A stretch of 64,000 bases of DNA from Vibrio rotiferianus CAIM 577 = LMG 21460 (GTDB taxonomy: Bacteria > Pseudomonadota > Gammaproteobacteria > Enterobacterales > Vibrionaceae), in NCBI RefSeq assembly GCF_002741985.1, contig NZ_APHW01000103.1, positions 181,055 through 245,054 on the forward strand, written 5' to 3'. The notes under the pieces are model-generated. The model made no database searches and was not told the DNA's origin. It was given only the letters and a program-made list of their open reading frames with translations. Positions 18,507 through 27,193 of the stretch are shown here, piece after piece; within the stretch, counting starts at the first letter, position 1, and every line of letters starts with the position of its first letter. A program made the position numbers and the translations under genes.

Positions 18507-20135
18507 ATGCAGGCTTTATTAAAAAACTTGTCAGTTAGAATGCAAGTATTGCTGCCAGTTTTGGCAACCGCATTGGCAGTAATGGTTGCGCTAGGTATTG
18601 CTCGTAATGATTTACAAGCTGAATTAGAGAAGAGTACTCAAAATAACGAGTCCGTGATTCATTACAAAGATCTTTTGGCAACGATAGATAATCAGGTTTA
18701 CCCCCTCCGAATTAGTGGCATCTATGCCATGTATATCCCAGAACGTAGATCGGCATTTGTGTCTGAGCTCAAATCTATATCTAAAGACATCCATCAAGAG
18801 CTGAATCAAATTGCATCCAATCCAGCGTACCGCCAGCAAGCGATGGTAATGAAGGACAAAGTGGACGCTTACATTAAGCATGCACACGACGTGATCGATA
18901 CGGTGTCGCGCTTTGAACAAGGGTTGTTATCCAATGCTGAGCGAGAAGCTGTAATCACTAATTATCGTCGAGCAGGCAATGACATGGTGGCAGTAATGAA
19001 TGCCCTTTCAAAACGTGTCAATGAAGTTGCTGCTGAAAGTATGAAGCAGACAGAAGCCGAGAGCCAACGCGTACAGAGCAATGCGACAATGATTGTGTTG
19101 TCAGTATTCGCATTCTCGCTGTTATGCGCTTGGGTTCTGTCAGGAAAAATTGTCACACCGATCGTCAGCTTACAACGAGTTATGCGTGAGTTAGCTCAAG
19201 GGAATCTGAATGCTCGAGCAGAGTCTGATGGTAAAAATGAGTTGGCAATGTTGAGTAAAGATGTCAACCAAACTGCGGAACAATTGCGTAGCACTGTTGA
19301 CCAGCTTATGCGGATTAGTGAAGAAGTTGCATCGGCCTCTACTGAGCTGGCAGCGGTGATGACTCAAGCAGAAGCCAATGCGCAGCAAGAACTAATCGAG
19401 ATAGAGCAAGTCGCGTCGGCTGTTAATGAATTGGCTAGCACAGCAGATAATGTTAGTAGCAATGCAACATCTGCTGATTCAACAGCTCGTGAAGCTGATG
19501 GGTTAGCAAAGTCAGGCCTTGCTGTGTTTAAAGAAAGTGCGCAAGCAAGTGAGCACATGTCACAGGCGCTAACAGATGCAGCCCAAGTTGTGCAGCGTCT
19601 ACAATCGCAATCTGAGCAAATCAGCAATGTGGTTGAGGTAATCCGAGGCGTTTCTGAGCAGACCAACCTACTAGCATTAAATGCGGCGATTGAAGCTGCA
19701 CGCGCAGGGGAATCTGGACGTGGATTTGCTGTTGTGGCGGATGAAGTGCGTATGCTTGCTGCGCGCACTCAGAAATCAACGGAAGAGATTCAATCTATCA
19801 TTGAAGAGCTTCAAGCGCAGTCTGGTTTGGCGAATGAAAGTATGCAAGTGAGTCTAGACATGCTTTCAAAAAACAATGAGCTTGCCCAACAAGCAAATCA
19901 TGCACTTGTCGGTATTACGGAATCAGTAGCAGATATTAATGACTCGAATACTCAAGTCGCAACGGCTGCTGAGCAACAGTCACAAGTCACTCAAGACATT
20001 AACCGAAACGTGGTGAACATGTCTGAGCTGGTCAACCAAAATGTGGCAGGAATCAGCCAAAGTGCGGCCGCGAGTAGTGAGCTTTCCCTTTTGGCAGAGA
20101 AGCAAAAAGAGCAATTGAGTTTCTTTAAAATATAA
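18507..20135 (+). CDS. Methyl-accepting chemotaxis protein 2 of a tandem pair
   Basis: 542 residues, same length and architecture as the chemoreceptor encoded just upstream: membrane segments near residues 11-30 and 190-212, HAMP (VTPIVSLQRVMRELAQGNLN), and the signalling hairpin EQTNLLALNAAIEAARAGE. Identity is very high in the signalling half and clearly lower in the periplasmic sensor, as expected for a duplication with diverged ligand binding. The start lies only 12 bases after the MITE; its RBS TGAGGCG is outside the element, but any native promoter was pushed 272 bases upstream or is now supplied by the element. No CheR pentapeptide at the end. Confidence 0.95.
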   Translation: MQALLKNLSVRMQVLLPVLATALAVMVALGIARNDLQAELEKSTQNNESVIHYKDLLATIDNQVYPLRISGIYAMYIPERRSAFVSELKSISKDIHQELNQIASNPAYRQQAMVMKDKVDAYIKHAHDVIDTVSRFEQGLLSNAEREAVITNYRRAGNDMVAVMNALSKRVNEVAAESMKQTEAESQRVQSNATMIVLSVFAFSLLCAWVLSGKIVTPIVSLQRVMRELAQGNLNARAESDGKNELAMLSKDVNQTAEQLRSTVDQLMRISEEVASASTELAAVMTQAEANAQQELIEIEQVASAVNELASTADNVSSNATSADSTAREADGLAKSGLAVFKESAQASEHMSQALTDAAQVVQRLQSQSEQISNVVEVIRGVSEQTNLLALNAAIEAARAGESGRGFAVVADEVRMLAARTQKSTEEIQSIIEELQAQSGLANESMQVSLDMLSKNNELAQQANHALVGITESVADINDSNTQVATAAEQQSQVTQDINRNVVNMSELVNQNVAGISQSAAASSELSLLAEKQKEQLSFFKI

Positions 20136-20166
20136 AAAATAAGGCGCTATTGGCGCCTTATTTTTT
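20134..20166. terminator. Bidirectional terminator between chemoreceptor 2 and the PilZ gene
   Basis: Stem AAAAAATAAGGCGC and its complement (13-14 bp, 5-6 base loop) between convergent genes, flanked by A and T tracts. Confidence 0.93.
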
Positions 20167-20181
20167 ATTGGTAGTTTGACA

Positions 20182-20925
20182 CTATTTGAGCATAAGTTTT
20201 GTGCCATTAAACTTCAGTTGCCCCAGCAGATTTTTGGCGTTGGCTTTACCAAAGTCGTCAAATTGAACGCCATAACGAGCATAATGAGTAGATTTTTGTA
20301 AATTACACACCTTTCCTTTCAACGGCGCGAGCATCGGACCTCGCTCACCCAGAACGATATTAAGAGAAACCATTTCACCAACTTGTATTTGTCTGCTCAT
20401 AGGCGAGGTTATAAAACGGCAACCGCTCTTGGAAAGGTCTCGTATTTCACAATCAGTTTTATAGTCATTAAGATGCACTTTGGCTTGCAGGTTTACTTCA
20501 TAACGGACTTCTTTGCGAAGTTGATACACCTGCATCGTGTTTGGCAAGGTCAAAACTAATACTGGAAATGGCTCTTCAAGACGGTGCTTTATTTGGGCTC
20601 TAAAAGGAATAATCGCACCTTCGCCTCGATGCGATAGTGCTTTCACGTTAACCCAGAAACCTTCTTGAAAGTAGAACTTAAGGTCGTCATCAGAGATATT
20701 GGGGATTTCTATCAATGCACTATTGTTGGAATGACAACCAATAAAAAGGCTAGTAGTAATAAACTTAGTTCCTACTGGTGTGGTGACGTTTAATGTCACT
20801 TCACTACCATGTTCTACCATCCCCATAGCATCGGTACTATTTAATGTACTTGCCTGTCGCTGTTGTACAGACTTTTCATGAAGGGCTGCTCGATTGTCCC
20901 TTCCACTAGCCGTCGTATTTCTCAT
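20182..20925 (-). CDS. YcgR-like PilZ-domain c-di-GMP effector
   Basis: 247 residues from ATG 20925; the open frame extends further upstream but that part overlaps the divergent GNAT gene and reads as noise. Residues about 45-130 resemble the YcgR N-terminal domain. The PilZ domain follows, with the c-di-GMP binding RxxxR (RKEVR) and DxSxxG (DLSKSGCRF) motifs intact, so it should bind c-di-GMP. YcgR-type proteins slow the flagellar motor at high c-di-GMP. Location right beside two chemoreceptors suits a motility role, but direct evidence is lacking. Confidence 0.88.
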   Translation of the reverse strand: MRNTTASGRDNRAALHEKSVQQRQASTLNSTDAMGMVEHGSEVTLNVTTPVGTKFITTSLFIGCHSNNSALIEIPNISDDDLKFYFQEGFWVNVKALSHRGEGAIIPFRAQIKHRLEEPFPVLVLTLPNTMQVYQLRKEVRYEVNLQAKVHLNDYKTDCEIRDLSKSGCRFITSPMSRQIQVGEMVSLNIVLGERGPMLAPLKGKVCNLQKSTHYARYGVQFDDFGKANAKNLLGQLKFNGTKLMLK

Positions 20926-21052
20926 TATTATATTCGCCCCTAGGTGTAACGCGCTTCGGCAAGTTTTGCTACAAAGCCGAAACGTAGCAATAATTCTATG
21001 CAGTGATATAGTTTGAATCAATAAAACGTTTGCCAAAAATAGGGGGTAAAAG

Positions 21053-21328
21053 ATGCATAAAGTGACACATGACACTGAAAATTCCATCTTTTGGGTTGAT
21101 TTGGTGAAAGACCATAAAGCGAAAGTGGTTTATGAGCTTAAGGCTAAAGAGATGCATATTACGTCTACCTTGGTACCTGAAGTACTGCGAGGACAAGGTT
21201 ATGGCAACGTAATGATGGAAGCGATATTGCCGAAAATAGAAGAATTAGGTTATCGCGTTGTGCCTGTTTGTCCTTATGTGATTAAATACATGGCAACGCA
21301 TCCTCAATGGGCACACTTACTGGCTTAA
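21053..21328 (+). CDS. Small GNAT-type N-acetyltransferase (YjdJ/COG2388 type)
   Basis: 91 residues, the normal size for this minimal GNAT group. The acetyl-CoA binding segment is visible as VPEVLRGQGYGNVMMEAILP, followed by PVCPYVIKYMATHPQW, the typical C-terminal motif of the family. RBS AGGGGGTAAAAG lies before the ATG. Its stop overlaps the start of the next gene (TAATG), so the two are translationally coupled. Substrate unknown. Confidence 0.88.
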   Translation: MHKVTHDTENSIFWVDLVKDHKAKVVYELKAKEMHITSTLVPEVLRGQGYGNVMMEAILPKIEELGYRVVPVCPYVIKYMATHPQWAHLLA

Positions 21329-22311
21329 TGGAGTTAGTGATCAATCCTCTCTATCAAAACATCGGTGACGAATTAGAGCTAGGTCAGCTTGAACATGTCA
21401 CTGTGATCCAATCGCTATGGGGTGGCTACGGTGAGTTAGTTAAACTGACTTTTCCTCAGCAAACTGTCGTAGTCAAACATGTCCAACTTCCTAAACCATC
21501 AGAGCATCCTCGAGGCTGGAACACCGATCGCTCACATCAACGTAAGTTGCATTCTTACCAAGTTGAAGTCAGTTGGTATCAAGATTTTAGCCAAGCAGTA
21601 GATGAGCGCTGTCGGATCCCTCGAGGGCTTAAATGTTTTCAAAACGAAGCTGAGTGGTTGATTGTAATGGAGGACCTCTCTCAAGTGGGTTTTCCAAACG
21701 TAGTTAAGAAAGCAAGCAAAATCCAGATGCAAGCCTGCTTAGAATGGCTGGCGAACTTTCACGCTCGCTATGTTGGTCGCCGTCATGATGCGTTATGGCA
21801 AACGGGTACGTATTGGCATTTGGATACACGACCAGATGAACTCGCAGTACTGCAAGATGATAGGCTTAAGCGATATGCTGAGTTAATTGATTGCATTTTG
21901 CGTCAAGCTCAGTTTCAAACCTTGGTACATGGTGATGCCAAGCTCGCAAACTTTTGTTTTAACGATGACGGTTCGGCGGTCGCTGCGGTAGATTTTCAGT
22001 ACGTGGGTCATGGCTGTGCAATGAAAGATGTTGCTTTGTTTATGAGTAGCGCAGTAGAGCCGAGCGAGTGTGCGGAGATGGAATCGTGGGTACTGGATAC
22101 CTATTTTGCCGCACTAACGAATGCGCTGAATCACTATCAACCACAACTCGATGGTGAAGCCGTTGAGCAAGAATGGCGCCCGTTGTTTGCTGTTGCATGG
22201 GCGGATTTTCAGCGCTTTGTGAAAGGTTGGAGTCCTGGCCACTGGAAAATAAACCCTTATACCGAATCGTTAACGAAACGAGCGTTAGACTATTTGGACT
22301 TGAAGCAATAA
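21328..22311 (+). CDS. EcKL/aminoglycoside-phosphotransferase-like small-molecule kinase
   Basis: 327 residues from ATG 21328, which overlaps the preceding stop by one base; an in-frame ATG at 21307 lies inside the GNAT gene. Protein-kinase-like fold: a Gly-rich start (WGGYGELVKLTF), a Lys in VVVKHVQL, the catalytic loop LVHGDAKLANFCF and a metal-binding VDFQYVGHG. The DFQ instead of DFE/DWE is typical of the ecdysteroid-kinase-like (DUF1679) group, also related to choline kinases. The substrate cannot be told from sequence. It forms a two-gene operon with the GNAT protein. Confidence 0.85.
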   Translation: MELVINPLYQNIGDELELGQLEHVTVIQSLWGGYGELVKLTFPQQTVVVKHVQLPKPSEHPRGWNTDRSHQRKLHSYQVEVSWYQDFSQAVDERCRIPRGLKCFQNEAEWLIVMEDLSQVGFPNVVKKASKIQMQACLEWLANFHARYVGRRHDALWQTGTYWHLDTRPDELAVLQDDRLKRYAELIDCILRQAQFQTLVHGDAKLANFCFNDDGSAVAAVDFQYVGHGCAMKDVALFMSSAVEPSECAEMESWVLDTYFAALTNALNHYQPQLDGEAVEQEWRPLFAVAWADFQRFVKGWSPGHWKINPYTESLTKRALDYLDLKQ

Positions 22312-22315
22312 AAAA

Positions 22316-22349
22316 CTCCCGCTGGATTTCAATAGCGAATAAGCGGGAG
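22316..22349. terminator. Hairpin between the kinase and the YhhY-like gene
   Basis: CTCCCGCT (22316-22323) pairs with AGCGGGAG (22342-22349) between convergent genes, with an A tract before and a T-rich stretch after. Confidence 0.75.
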
Positions 22350-22370
22350 GTTTGTTCTGGTGGATAGCGG

Positions 22371-22871
22371 TTAGTTTTTCTGTTTTCTGATGCGGGCCAT
22401 ACTGTAGGTGTTAATAAACTCACCGTCTCGGAAAGAGGCATCGATAAGCTCACCTTCAATCTCAAAGCCGTGTTTCTTATACAAGCCTATTGCAGCCTCG
22501 TTATCGGCATTCACTTCAAGATGTATGCGTCTTACATTCAACCAATTATCTGCTAACTCAATTACGGTACTGATCAGCGCGCTGCCGATGCCTAAGCCGT
22601 GGAAGTTGTCATGTACACCAATGCCAAATGAAGCAGTGTGCGAAGTTCTCGGGCGCTGTGAATGATGAAACCCAATATTACCCACTACCTTGCCATCGAT
22701 TTCCGCGACATAGCTATACACGCCAGCAGGTATGTTTGATAACCGGTCGACCCACATTGCGAGAGATGGCTTAGGGAGTTGCAGGGTTTCACGTTGTGCT
22801 TTTGGTTGCGAATAAATTTCGACTAGCGCAGCGGCGTCTTCAACAGTGGTTGGACGGACGATAATTTCCAT
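22371..22871 (-). CDS. GNAT acetyltransferase, YhhY-like
   Basis: 166 residues. The order of motifs, including PKPSLAMWVDRLSNIPAGVY, SQRPRTSHTASFGIGVHDNF, HGLGIGSALISTVIELADNW and YKKHGFEIEGEL, closely follows E. coli YhhY, an N-acetyltransferase acting on amino acids. The acetyl-CoA loop is HGLGIGSA. RBS AGGAGAG precedes the ATG. It is a single gene; the preferred substrate in this organism is unknown. Confidence 0.88.
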   Translation of the reverse strand: MEIIVRPTTVEDAAALVEIYSQPKAQRETLQLPKPSLAMWVDRLSNIPAGVYSYVAEIDGKVVGNIGFHHSQRPRTSHTASFGIGVHDNFHGLGIGSALISTVIELADNWLNVRRIHLEVNADNEAAIGLYKKHGFEIEGELIDASFRDGEFINTYSMARIRKQKN

Positions 22872-23156
22872 GCTTCTCTCCTTAGGTTTATTGGAATTAA
22901 CTTCAATCTAACCAGAGAACGTTACTTTGAATAGCATTTTTTTGCCTTTACTCTTCAAATGGCTTTTAAGTTAGTATGTTATGAATCTCTAACTTTCATT
23001 TTTTATAGTGAATTATCATTGAAAACACTAATGAGAGTGATTTTTCGTTGAATTTTTGTACTAAGGAACTTCACCTTTATGGAGAATAATGGCGAATTTT
23101 GATTTTTAGAAATAAGGTCATTTTTATTAAAGTGTGAAGTTGGTATCTGCAACGAG

Positions 23157-23170
23157 TTGATTTTAATCAA
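23157..23170 (+). promoter_or_regulatory. FNR box upstream of napG
   Basis: TTGATTTTAATCAA is an exact match to the FNR consensus TTGAT-N4-ATCAA. It is centred about 113 bases before the napG start. Confidence 0.85.
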
Positions 23171-23183
23171 GACAGGTTGGAGT

Positions 23184-23199
23184 TACCTCTTATGGGGTA
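23184..23199 (+). promoter_or_regulatory. NarP/NarL 7-2-7 site upstream of napG
   Basis: TACCTCT-TA-TGGGGTA fits the inverted heptamer pattern (TACYNMT, two bases, AKNRGTA) with one mismatch. It lies 28 bases downstream of the FNR box centre, the same order as in the E. coli nap promoter. Confidence 0.65.
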
Positions 23200-23276
23200 T
23201 GGGGAGCACGCCTTTTTAGCGCTATTTATGCTTAACTTATTTGAGAGCAATTAGAGCGTGTTTGAGGAAAACTATA

Positions 23277-24047
23277 ATGAAATCCTCTCAGTCAAAAGTC
23301 TCGCAAGGTCGACGTCGATTCTTGCGTGATACTGCCCGAACTGCGGCTGGTGTGGGTGCAGCAGCGTGTGTTCTTGGATTGCAATCATTGCAGAGCCAAG
23401 CCCGCGAAACCAAAGGTGTACCCATTCGTCCGCCAGGCGCGTTACCAGAAGGCGACTTCGAGTCCGCCTGTATTCGATGTGGCTTGTGTGTCCAGGCATG
23501 TCCTTACGACACCTTAAAACTTGCCAGTTTGCTGTCCCCAGTTGCTACAGGTTCGCCTTACTTCACCGCTCGCGATATTCCATGCGAAATGTGCGAAGAC
23601 ATTCCTTGTGTCGTGGCGTGTCCTAGTGGCGCGTTGGATCATGATTTGACCGACATCGATGATGCGCGAATGGGAACGGCTGTTCTCATCGACCATGAGA
23701 CGTGCCTTAACTGGCAAGGTTTGCGTTGTGATGTCTGTTACCGTGTTTGTCCGTTAATCGATGAAGCGATTACATTAGAAAACATTAGAAATGACCGTAC
23801 GGGTTATCACGCGAAACTGATCCCGACAGTAAACTCCGAAGTGTGTACTGGCTGTGGTAAGTGCGAGCAAGCTTGTGTGTTGGATGTCGCTGCCATCAAA
23901 GTGGTGCCGACTGATTTAGCAAAAGGTAAAGTCGGTAGCCATTACAACTTTGGCTGGCAAGAAATCGATAAGCCGTTAGAGAACGTGTTGCCAGAAGAGA
24001 CCCCTGTTCCAAGTGGAGCGCTTGAGTCGCTTAAAGGAGGTCAATGA
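23277..24047 (+). CDS. napG: NapG-type periplasmic ferredoxin with Tat signal
   Basis: 256 residues from ATG 23277 (GAGGAAA upstream; earlier in-frame codons lack an RBS). The N-terminus has a twin-arginine signal, QGRRRFLRDTARTAAGVGAA, for folded export. Four 4Fe-4S cysteine clusters are visible: CIRCGLCVQACPYD, CEMCEDIPCVVACP, CDVCYRVCP with an upstream Cys, and CTGCGKCEQACVLD. NapG passes electrons from the membrane partner NapH to periplasmic nitrate reductase or a related acceptor. The stop overlaps napH by four bases. The other nap genes are not in the window, so the electron acceptor is uncertain. Confidence 0.93.
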   Translation: MKSSQSKVSQGRRRFLRDTARTAAGVGAAACVLGLQSLQSQARETKGVPIRPPGALPEGDFESACIRCGLCVQACPYDTLKLASLLSPVATGSPYFTARDIPCEMCEDIPCVVACPSGALDHDLTDIDDARMGTAVLIDHETCLNWQGLRCDVCYRVCPLIDEAITLENIRNDRTGYHAKLIPTVNSEVCTGCGKCEQACVLDVAAIKVVPTDLAKGKVGSHYNFGWQEIDKPLENVLPEETPVPSGALESLKGGQ

Positions 24048-24901
24048 TGGCCAAGAACTTAGCGCAAGATGCGGGCAAAGAAGCTATCGAGAAATTGGGC
24101 TGGTGGCGAGCGCATCGCTTCCTGATTCTGCGTCGTTTATGCCAGCTGATGATCATTGTGTTGTTTATGGCCGGGCCGACATGGGGCATTCTTCAAGGGA
24201 ATTTGTCTTCCAGTATGTTGCTTAATACGGTGCCGCTGAGTGATCCTTTGATTGTCCTTCAATCGCTGGCCACAGGACATGTTCCTGAGTTTAACGCTTT
24301 GCTAGGTGTTGCGATTGTGTTGGTGTTTTACGCAATTCTTGCTCCTCGAGCCTTCTGTGCTTGGGTGTGTCCATTGAATATGGTGACTGATTTAGCGGCT
24401 TGGTTAAGGAGAAAGCTCAACCTTAAAGCGAGCTACCGTTGGTCGCCAAATATCCGTTATTGGTTGATCCCTGCCTTGATGCTAGGTAGTGCGATTTCTG
24501 GATCGGTCCTGTGGACATGGTTAGATCCTGTTGCTGCTCTTCACCGTGGTTTAGTATTTGGAATGGGGGCGGGCTGGGTACTGATATTGCTCGTATTTGT
24601 ATTGGACTTATTGTTGGTAGAGCATGGCTGGTGCGGTCACCTGTGCCCATTAGGTGCAACCTATGGTGTCATTGGCAGCAAGAGTTTATTGCGTGTCACC
24701 GCTGTTCGACGAGAAGACTGCACTAAATGTATGGACTGTTATTACGTTTGCCCTGAGCCAGACATTTTGCGTCAACCACTCAAAGAGGGGGATCGACGTG
24801 TAATGGACCAAACTTGTATGAGTTGCGGTCGTTGCATAGATGTTTGCCCTGAAAAAGTATTTGAATTCCACAACCGATTGAATGTGAAAAATATCGATTA
24901 A
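24044..24901 (+). CDS. napH: NapH-type quinol dehydrogenase, membrane subunit
   Basis: 285 residues. Four to five membrane segments in the first 210 residues, with the conserved cytoplasmic motifs FCAWVCPLNM and HLCPLGATYG, then two 4Fe-4S ferredoxin clusters at the C-terminal end: CTKCMDCYYVCPEPD and CMSCGRCIDVCPEKV. NapH oxidises quinol and hands electrons to NapG. It starts within the napG stop (ATGATG), so the pair is coupled. Expressed under anaerobic, nitrate-responsive control if the upstream sites act. Confidence 0.94.
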   Translation: MMAKNLAQDAGKEAIEKLGWWRAHRFLILRRLCQLMIIVLFMAGPTWGILQGNLSSSMLLNTVPLSDPLIVLQSLATGHVPEFNALLGVAIVLVFYAILAPRAFCAWVCPLNMVTDLAAWLRRKLNLKASYRWSPNIRYWLIPALMLGSAISGSVLWTWLDPVAALHRGLVFGMGAGWVLILLVFVLDLLLVEHGWCGHLCPLGATYGVIGSKSLLRVTAVRREDCTKCMDCYYVCPEPDILRQPLKEGDRRVMDQTCMSCGRCIDVCPEKVFEFHNRLNVKNID

Positions 24902-24953
24902 GGCATTGGTTTTTCTAGATAGCACTCAGCTTCTTCTGCTTTGCTGATTAAAT

Positions 24954-24984
24954 AAGTACGCTAAAAAATTGTTGCGTACTTTTT
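24954..24984 (+). terminator. Terminator after napH
   Basis: Stem AAGTACGC / GCGTACTT with a 12-base loop and five T residues at the 3' side. Confidence 0.8.
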
Positions 24985-25067
24985 GCTCTTTAGCAGAGGT
25001 AATAATGATATTGCGAATTTGTTACATTTGGCAGTATGATGGCGACTTCATATTCTAAGGACTCGCC

Positions 25068-26249
25068 ATGAACACGCCAACGAAAAACTGGAGAACGCCG
25101 CAAAACTTTCTTCTACTGATATCCATTATTGTTCCGATTGCTTTCTCTACTTGGATGGCGTTGCTCAATAACTTCGTTATTGAAAAAGCCAACTTTGATG
25201 GCGCAGATATCGGGCTGTTGCAAAGTGTTCGTGAGATTCCTGGGTTTCTGGCGTTTACAGTAGTGTTTGTATTGTTATTTATTAGAGAGCAGCGATTTAT
25301 GTTGGTCTCACTTGCGATGCTGACACTGGGTACGGCAATCACAGGTTATTTCCCATCTTTGTTTGGACTTCTTTTTACTACCTTGTTGATGTCGACTGGC
25401 TTCCACTATTTCGAAACGTTAAAGCAATCTTTGTCTTTGCAATGGCTTTCCAAAGAAGAAGCGCCTGAGATGCTAGGAAAGTTCATCTCGGTAGGCGCGC
25501 TTGCTTCTTTGTTTACCTATGGTGCAATTTGGGTATTGCTAGAGCAATTGAAGTTAGATTTTAAAACCGTCTATCTGCTGGCTGGTGGTGTCGGTTTCGT
25601 CTTAATCATCGCCATGGCCTTTGCTTTCCCTGAATTCAAAACAGAAGTGCCTCAAAATAAAAAACTGGTTCTACGTAAGCGCTACTGGCTTTATTACGCC
25701 CTAACTTTTATGAGTGGTGCTCGCCGCCAAATCTTTACGGTTTTTGCTGGTTTCTTGATGGTTGAGAAGTTTGGTTATTCGGCAGCAGATATTACGCTTC
25801 TCTTCTTAATCAACTACTTGTTCAACTTCCTATTTGCTAAGCGTATTGGCCGTTTTATCGGCGCTGTTGGAGAGCGCAAAGCTCTGATGTTTGAATACGT
25901 TGGTTTGATTTTTGTTTTCGTAGGTTACGGCTTGGTGCAAACGGCAGAGTGGGCCGCGGCATTATACGTGATTGATCACTTGTTCTTTGCTTTAGCACTC
26001 GCGATCAAAACTTACTTCCAAAAGATTGCTGATCCTGCGGATATGGCTTCAACGGCGGGGGTTGCGTTTACTATTAACCACATTGCCGCGGTCGTGATTC
26101 CGGTAACCTTTGGCGTCATTTGGTTGGTTTCGCCTTCAAGTGTGTTTTACATTGGTGCAGCTATGGCCGCAGTGAGCTTGTTACTGTCTTTAAATATCCC
26201 AGCCAAGCCGGGAGAGGGTAACGAAACACGTGTGTTGAGATGGAACTAA
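25068..26249 (+). CDS. Major facilitator superfamily transporter
   Basis: 393 residues with about twelve hydrophobic segments and a central cytoplasmic loop near residues 190-205 (EFKTEVPQNKKLVLRKRYW). It has the size and two-bundle layout of MFS carriers. The family subgroup and substrate are not recognisable; the C-terminal half contains the unusual intramembrane charged motif MSGARRQIFTVFAGFLMVEK. Single gene with its own terminator, convergent with the ECF operon. Confidence 0.85.
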   Translation: MNTPTKNWRTPQNFLLLISIIVPIAFSTWMALLNNFVIEKANFDGADIGLLQSVREIPGFLAFTVVFVLLFIREQRFMLVSLAMLTLGTAITGYFPSLFGLLFTTLLMSTGFHYFETLKQSLSLQWLSKEEAPEMLGKFISVGALASLFTYGAIWVLLEQLKLDFKTVYLLAGGVGFVLIIAMAFAFPEFKTEVPQNKKLVLRKRYWLYYALTFMSGARRQIFTVFAGFLMVEKFGYSAADITLLFLINYLFNFLFAKRIGRFIGAVGERKALMFEYVGLIFVFVGYGLVQTAEWAAALYVIDHLFFALALAIKTYFQKIADPADMASTAGVAFTINHIAAVVIPVTFGVIWLVSPSSVFYIGAAMAAVSLLLSLNIPAKPGEGNETRVLRWN

Positions 26250-26292
26250 GTTAGTACTTACTACTCAATAACTTAACGCGAAGGCTGGCTAT

Positions 26293-26322
26293 AAAAATGG
26301 GATGCAGAGGCATCCCATTTTT
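26293..26322. terminator. Bidirectional terminator between the MFS gene and ecfT
   Basis: Perfect 13-bp stem (AAAAATGGGATGC and its complement) with a 4-base loop between convergent genes. Confidence 0.94.
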
Positions 26323-26353
26323 GTATTTGGTTTTCAACGTGAGACTGGTTCGT

Positions 26354-27193
26354 TTAGAACGGATACCAAAACAGTTGAGTGTCTATCACGCGTTTGCTAA
26401 TCGCTGCGGCAACAATCACGACGATGCCTGCCATACACACCATATCGGCTTTGGTCAGCGGTTTTAGGCTGTACCAAGTACGAGATGAATGACGACCAAA
26501 ACCACGCAATGTCATCGCGTTAGAGATTTGGTCGGCGCGATCTAGGCTAGAGAAAATCAAAGGGCCTAAGATCTTAGAAACGTTCTTCATACGAGTAAAC
26601 AACGGCGCTTTCTTGCTCAGTTCAACACCACGAGCTTGTTGAGCGTGCATGATGTTCACGAAGTCTTTCTTCACTTCGGGCAAGTAACGCAAGGTCAAAC
26701 TGACTGCATAGGCGATTTTGTAAGGCACACCCATGCGGTTCAAACTTGCTGCAAACTCAGTAGGATGCGTAGTAAACACAAACACCAAGGCAATTGGGAA
26801 CATGCTGAAGTATTTCAGTGTCACGGTGACCAGGTAAAACAAGGTCTCTTGGGTGAGTGAGTAATTACTCGGTAACGACAATAATACCGTCGTCGAGCCC
26901 ATGTATTCACTGCCTTGCTGTGGTGCTAATGCGAACATAAACAACGCATTAATCAACAAAACACTGCCTGTACCGATCAGTAAAGGCTTGTACACATGGA
27001 AAGGTACCTTGGTCATTTTTAACAAACCAAGACCTACAACGATCAGTAGAGCAATGATACGCAAATCAAAGGTCGTAAGTACCACAGTGACCCATGCAAT
27101 GAACGTCAAAAACTTTGTGATGCCATTGAGTTTGTGCAGTGGCGATTGGGTATCGATGTAGTTGATACCAAACTTCATCTTGTTGTCTTTCAT
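26354..27193 (-). CDS. ECF transporter transmembrane subunit EcfT
   Basis: 279 residues of the CbiQ/EcfT family: several membrane segments and, after them, the coupling helices with the Ala-Arg-Gly signature seen in HAQQARGVELSKKAP, which contacts the ATPases. A second coupling motif, ISNAMTLRGFG, lies near residue 235. It overlaps the ATPase gene by four bases and is the last gene of a three-gene ECF operon. EcfT links the ATPases to the vitamin-binding S component in the membrane. Confidence 0.93.
   Translation of the reverse strand: MKDNKMKFGINYIDTQSPLHKLNGITKFLTFIAWVTVVLTTFDLRIIALLIVVGLGLLKMTKVPFHVYKPLLIGTGSVLLINALFMFALAPQQGSEYMGSTTVLLSLPSNYSLTQETLFYLVTVTLKYFSMFPIALVFVFTTHPTEFAASLNRMGVPYKIAYAVSLTLRYLPEVKKDFVNIMHAQQARGVELSKKAPLFTRMKNVSKILGPLIFSSLDRADQISNAMTLRGFGRHSSRTWYSLKPLTKADMVCMAGIVVIVAAAISKRVIDTQLFWYPF

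Larger units (their letters stand above)
22872..23276. other. AT-rich promoter region of napGH
   Basis: 405 bases without an ORF. It holds the divergent promoters of the YhhY-like gene and napG; the FNR and NarP-type sites listed separately are in its right half. No repeat or RNA gene was recognised in the left half. Confidence 0.6.

Noticed and set aside
20926..21087. N-terminal extension of the PilZ protein
   Set aside because: The extra 54 residues overlap the divergent GNAT gene and look like random hydrophobic sequence.
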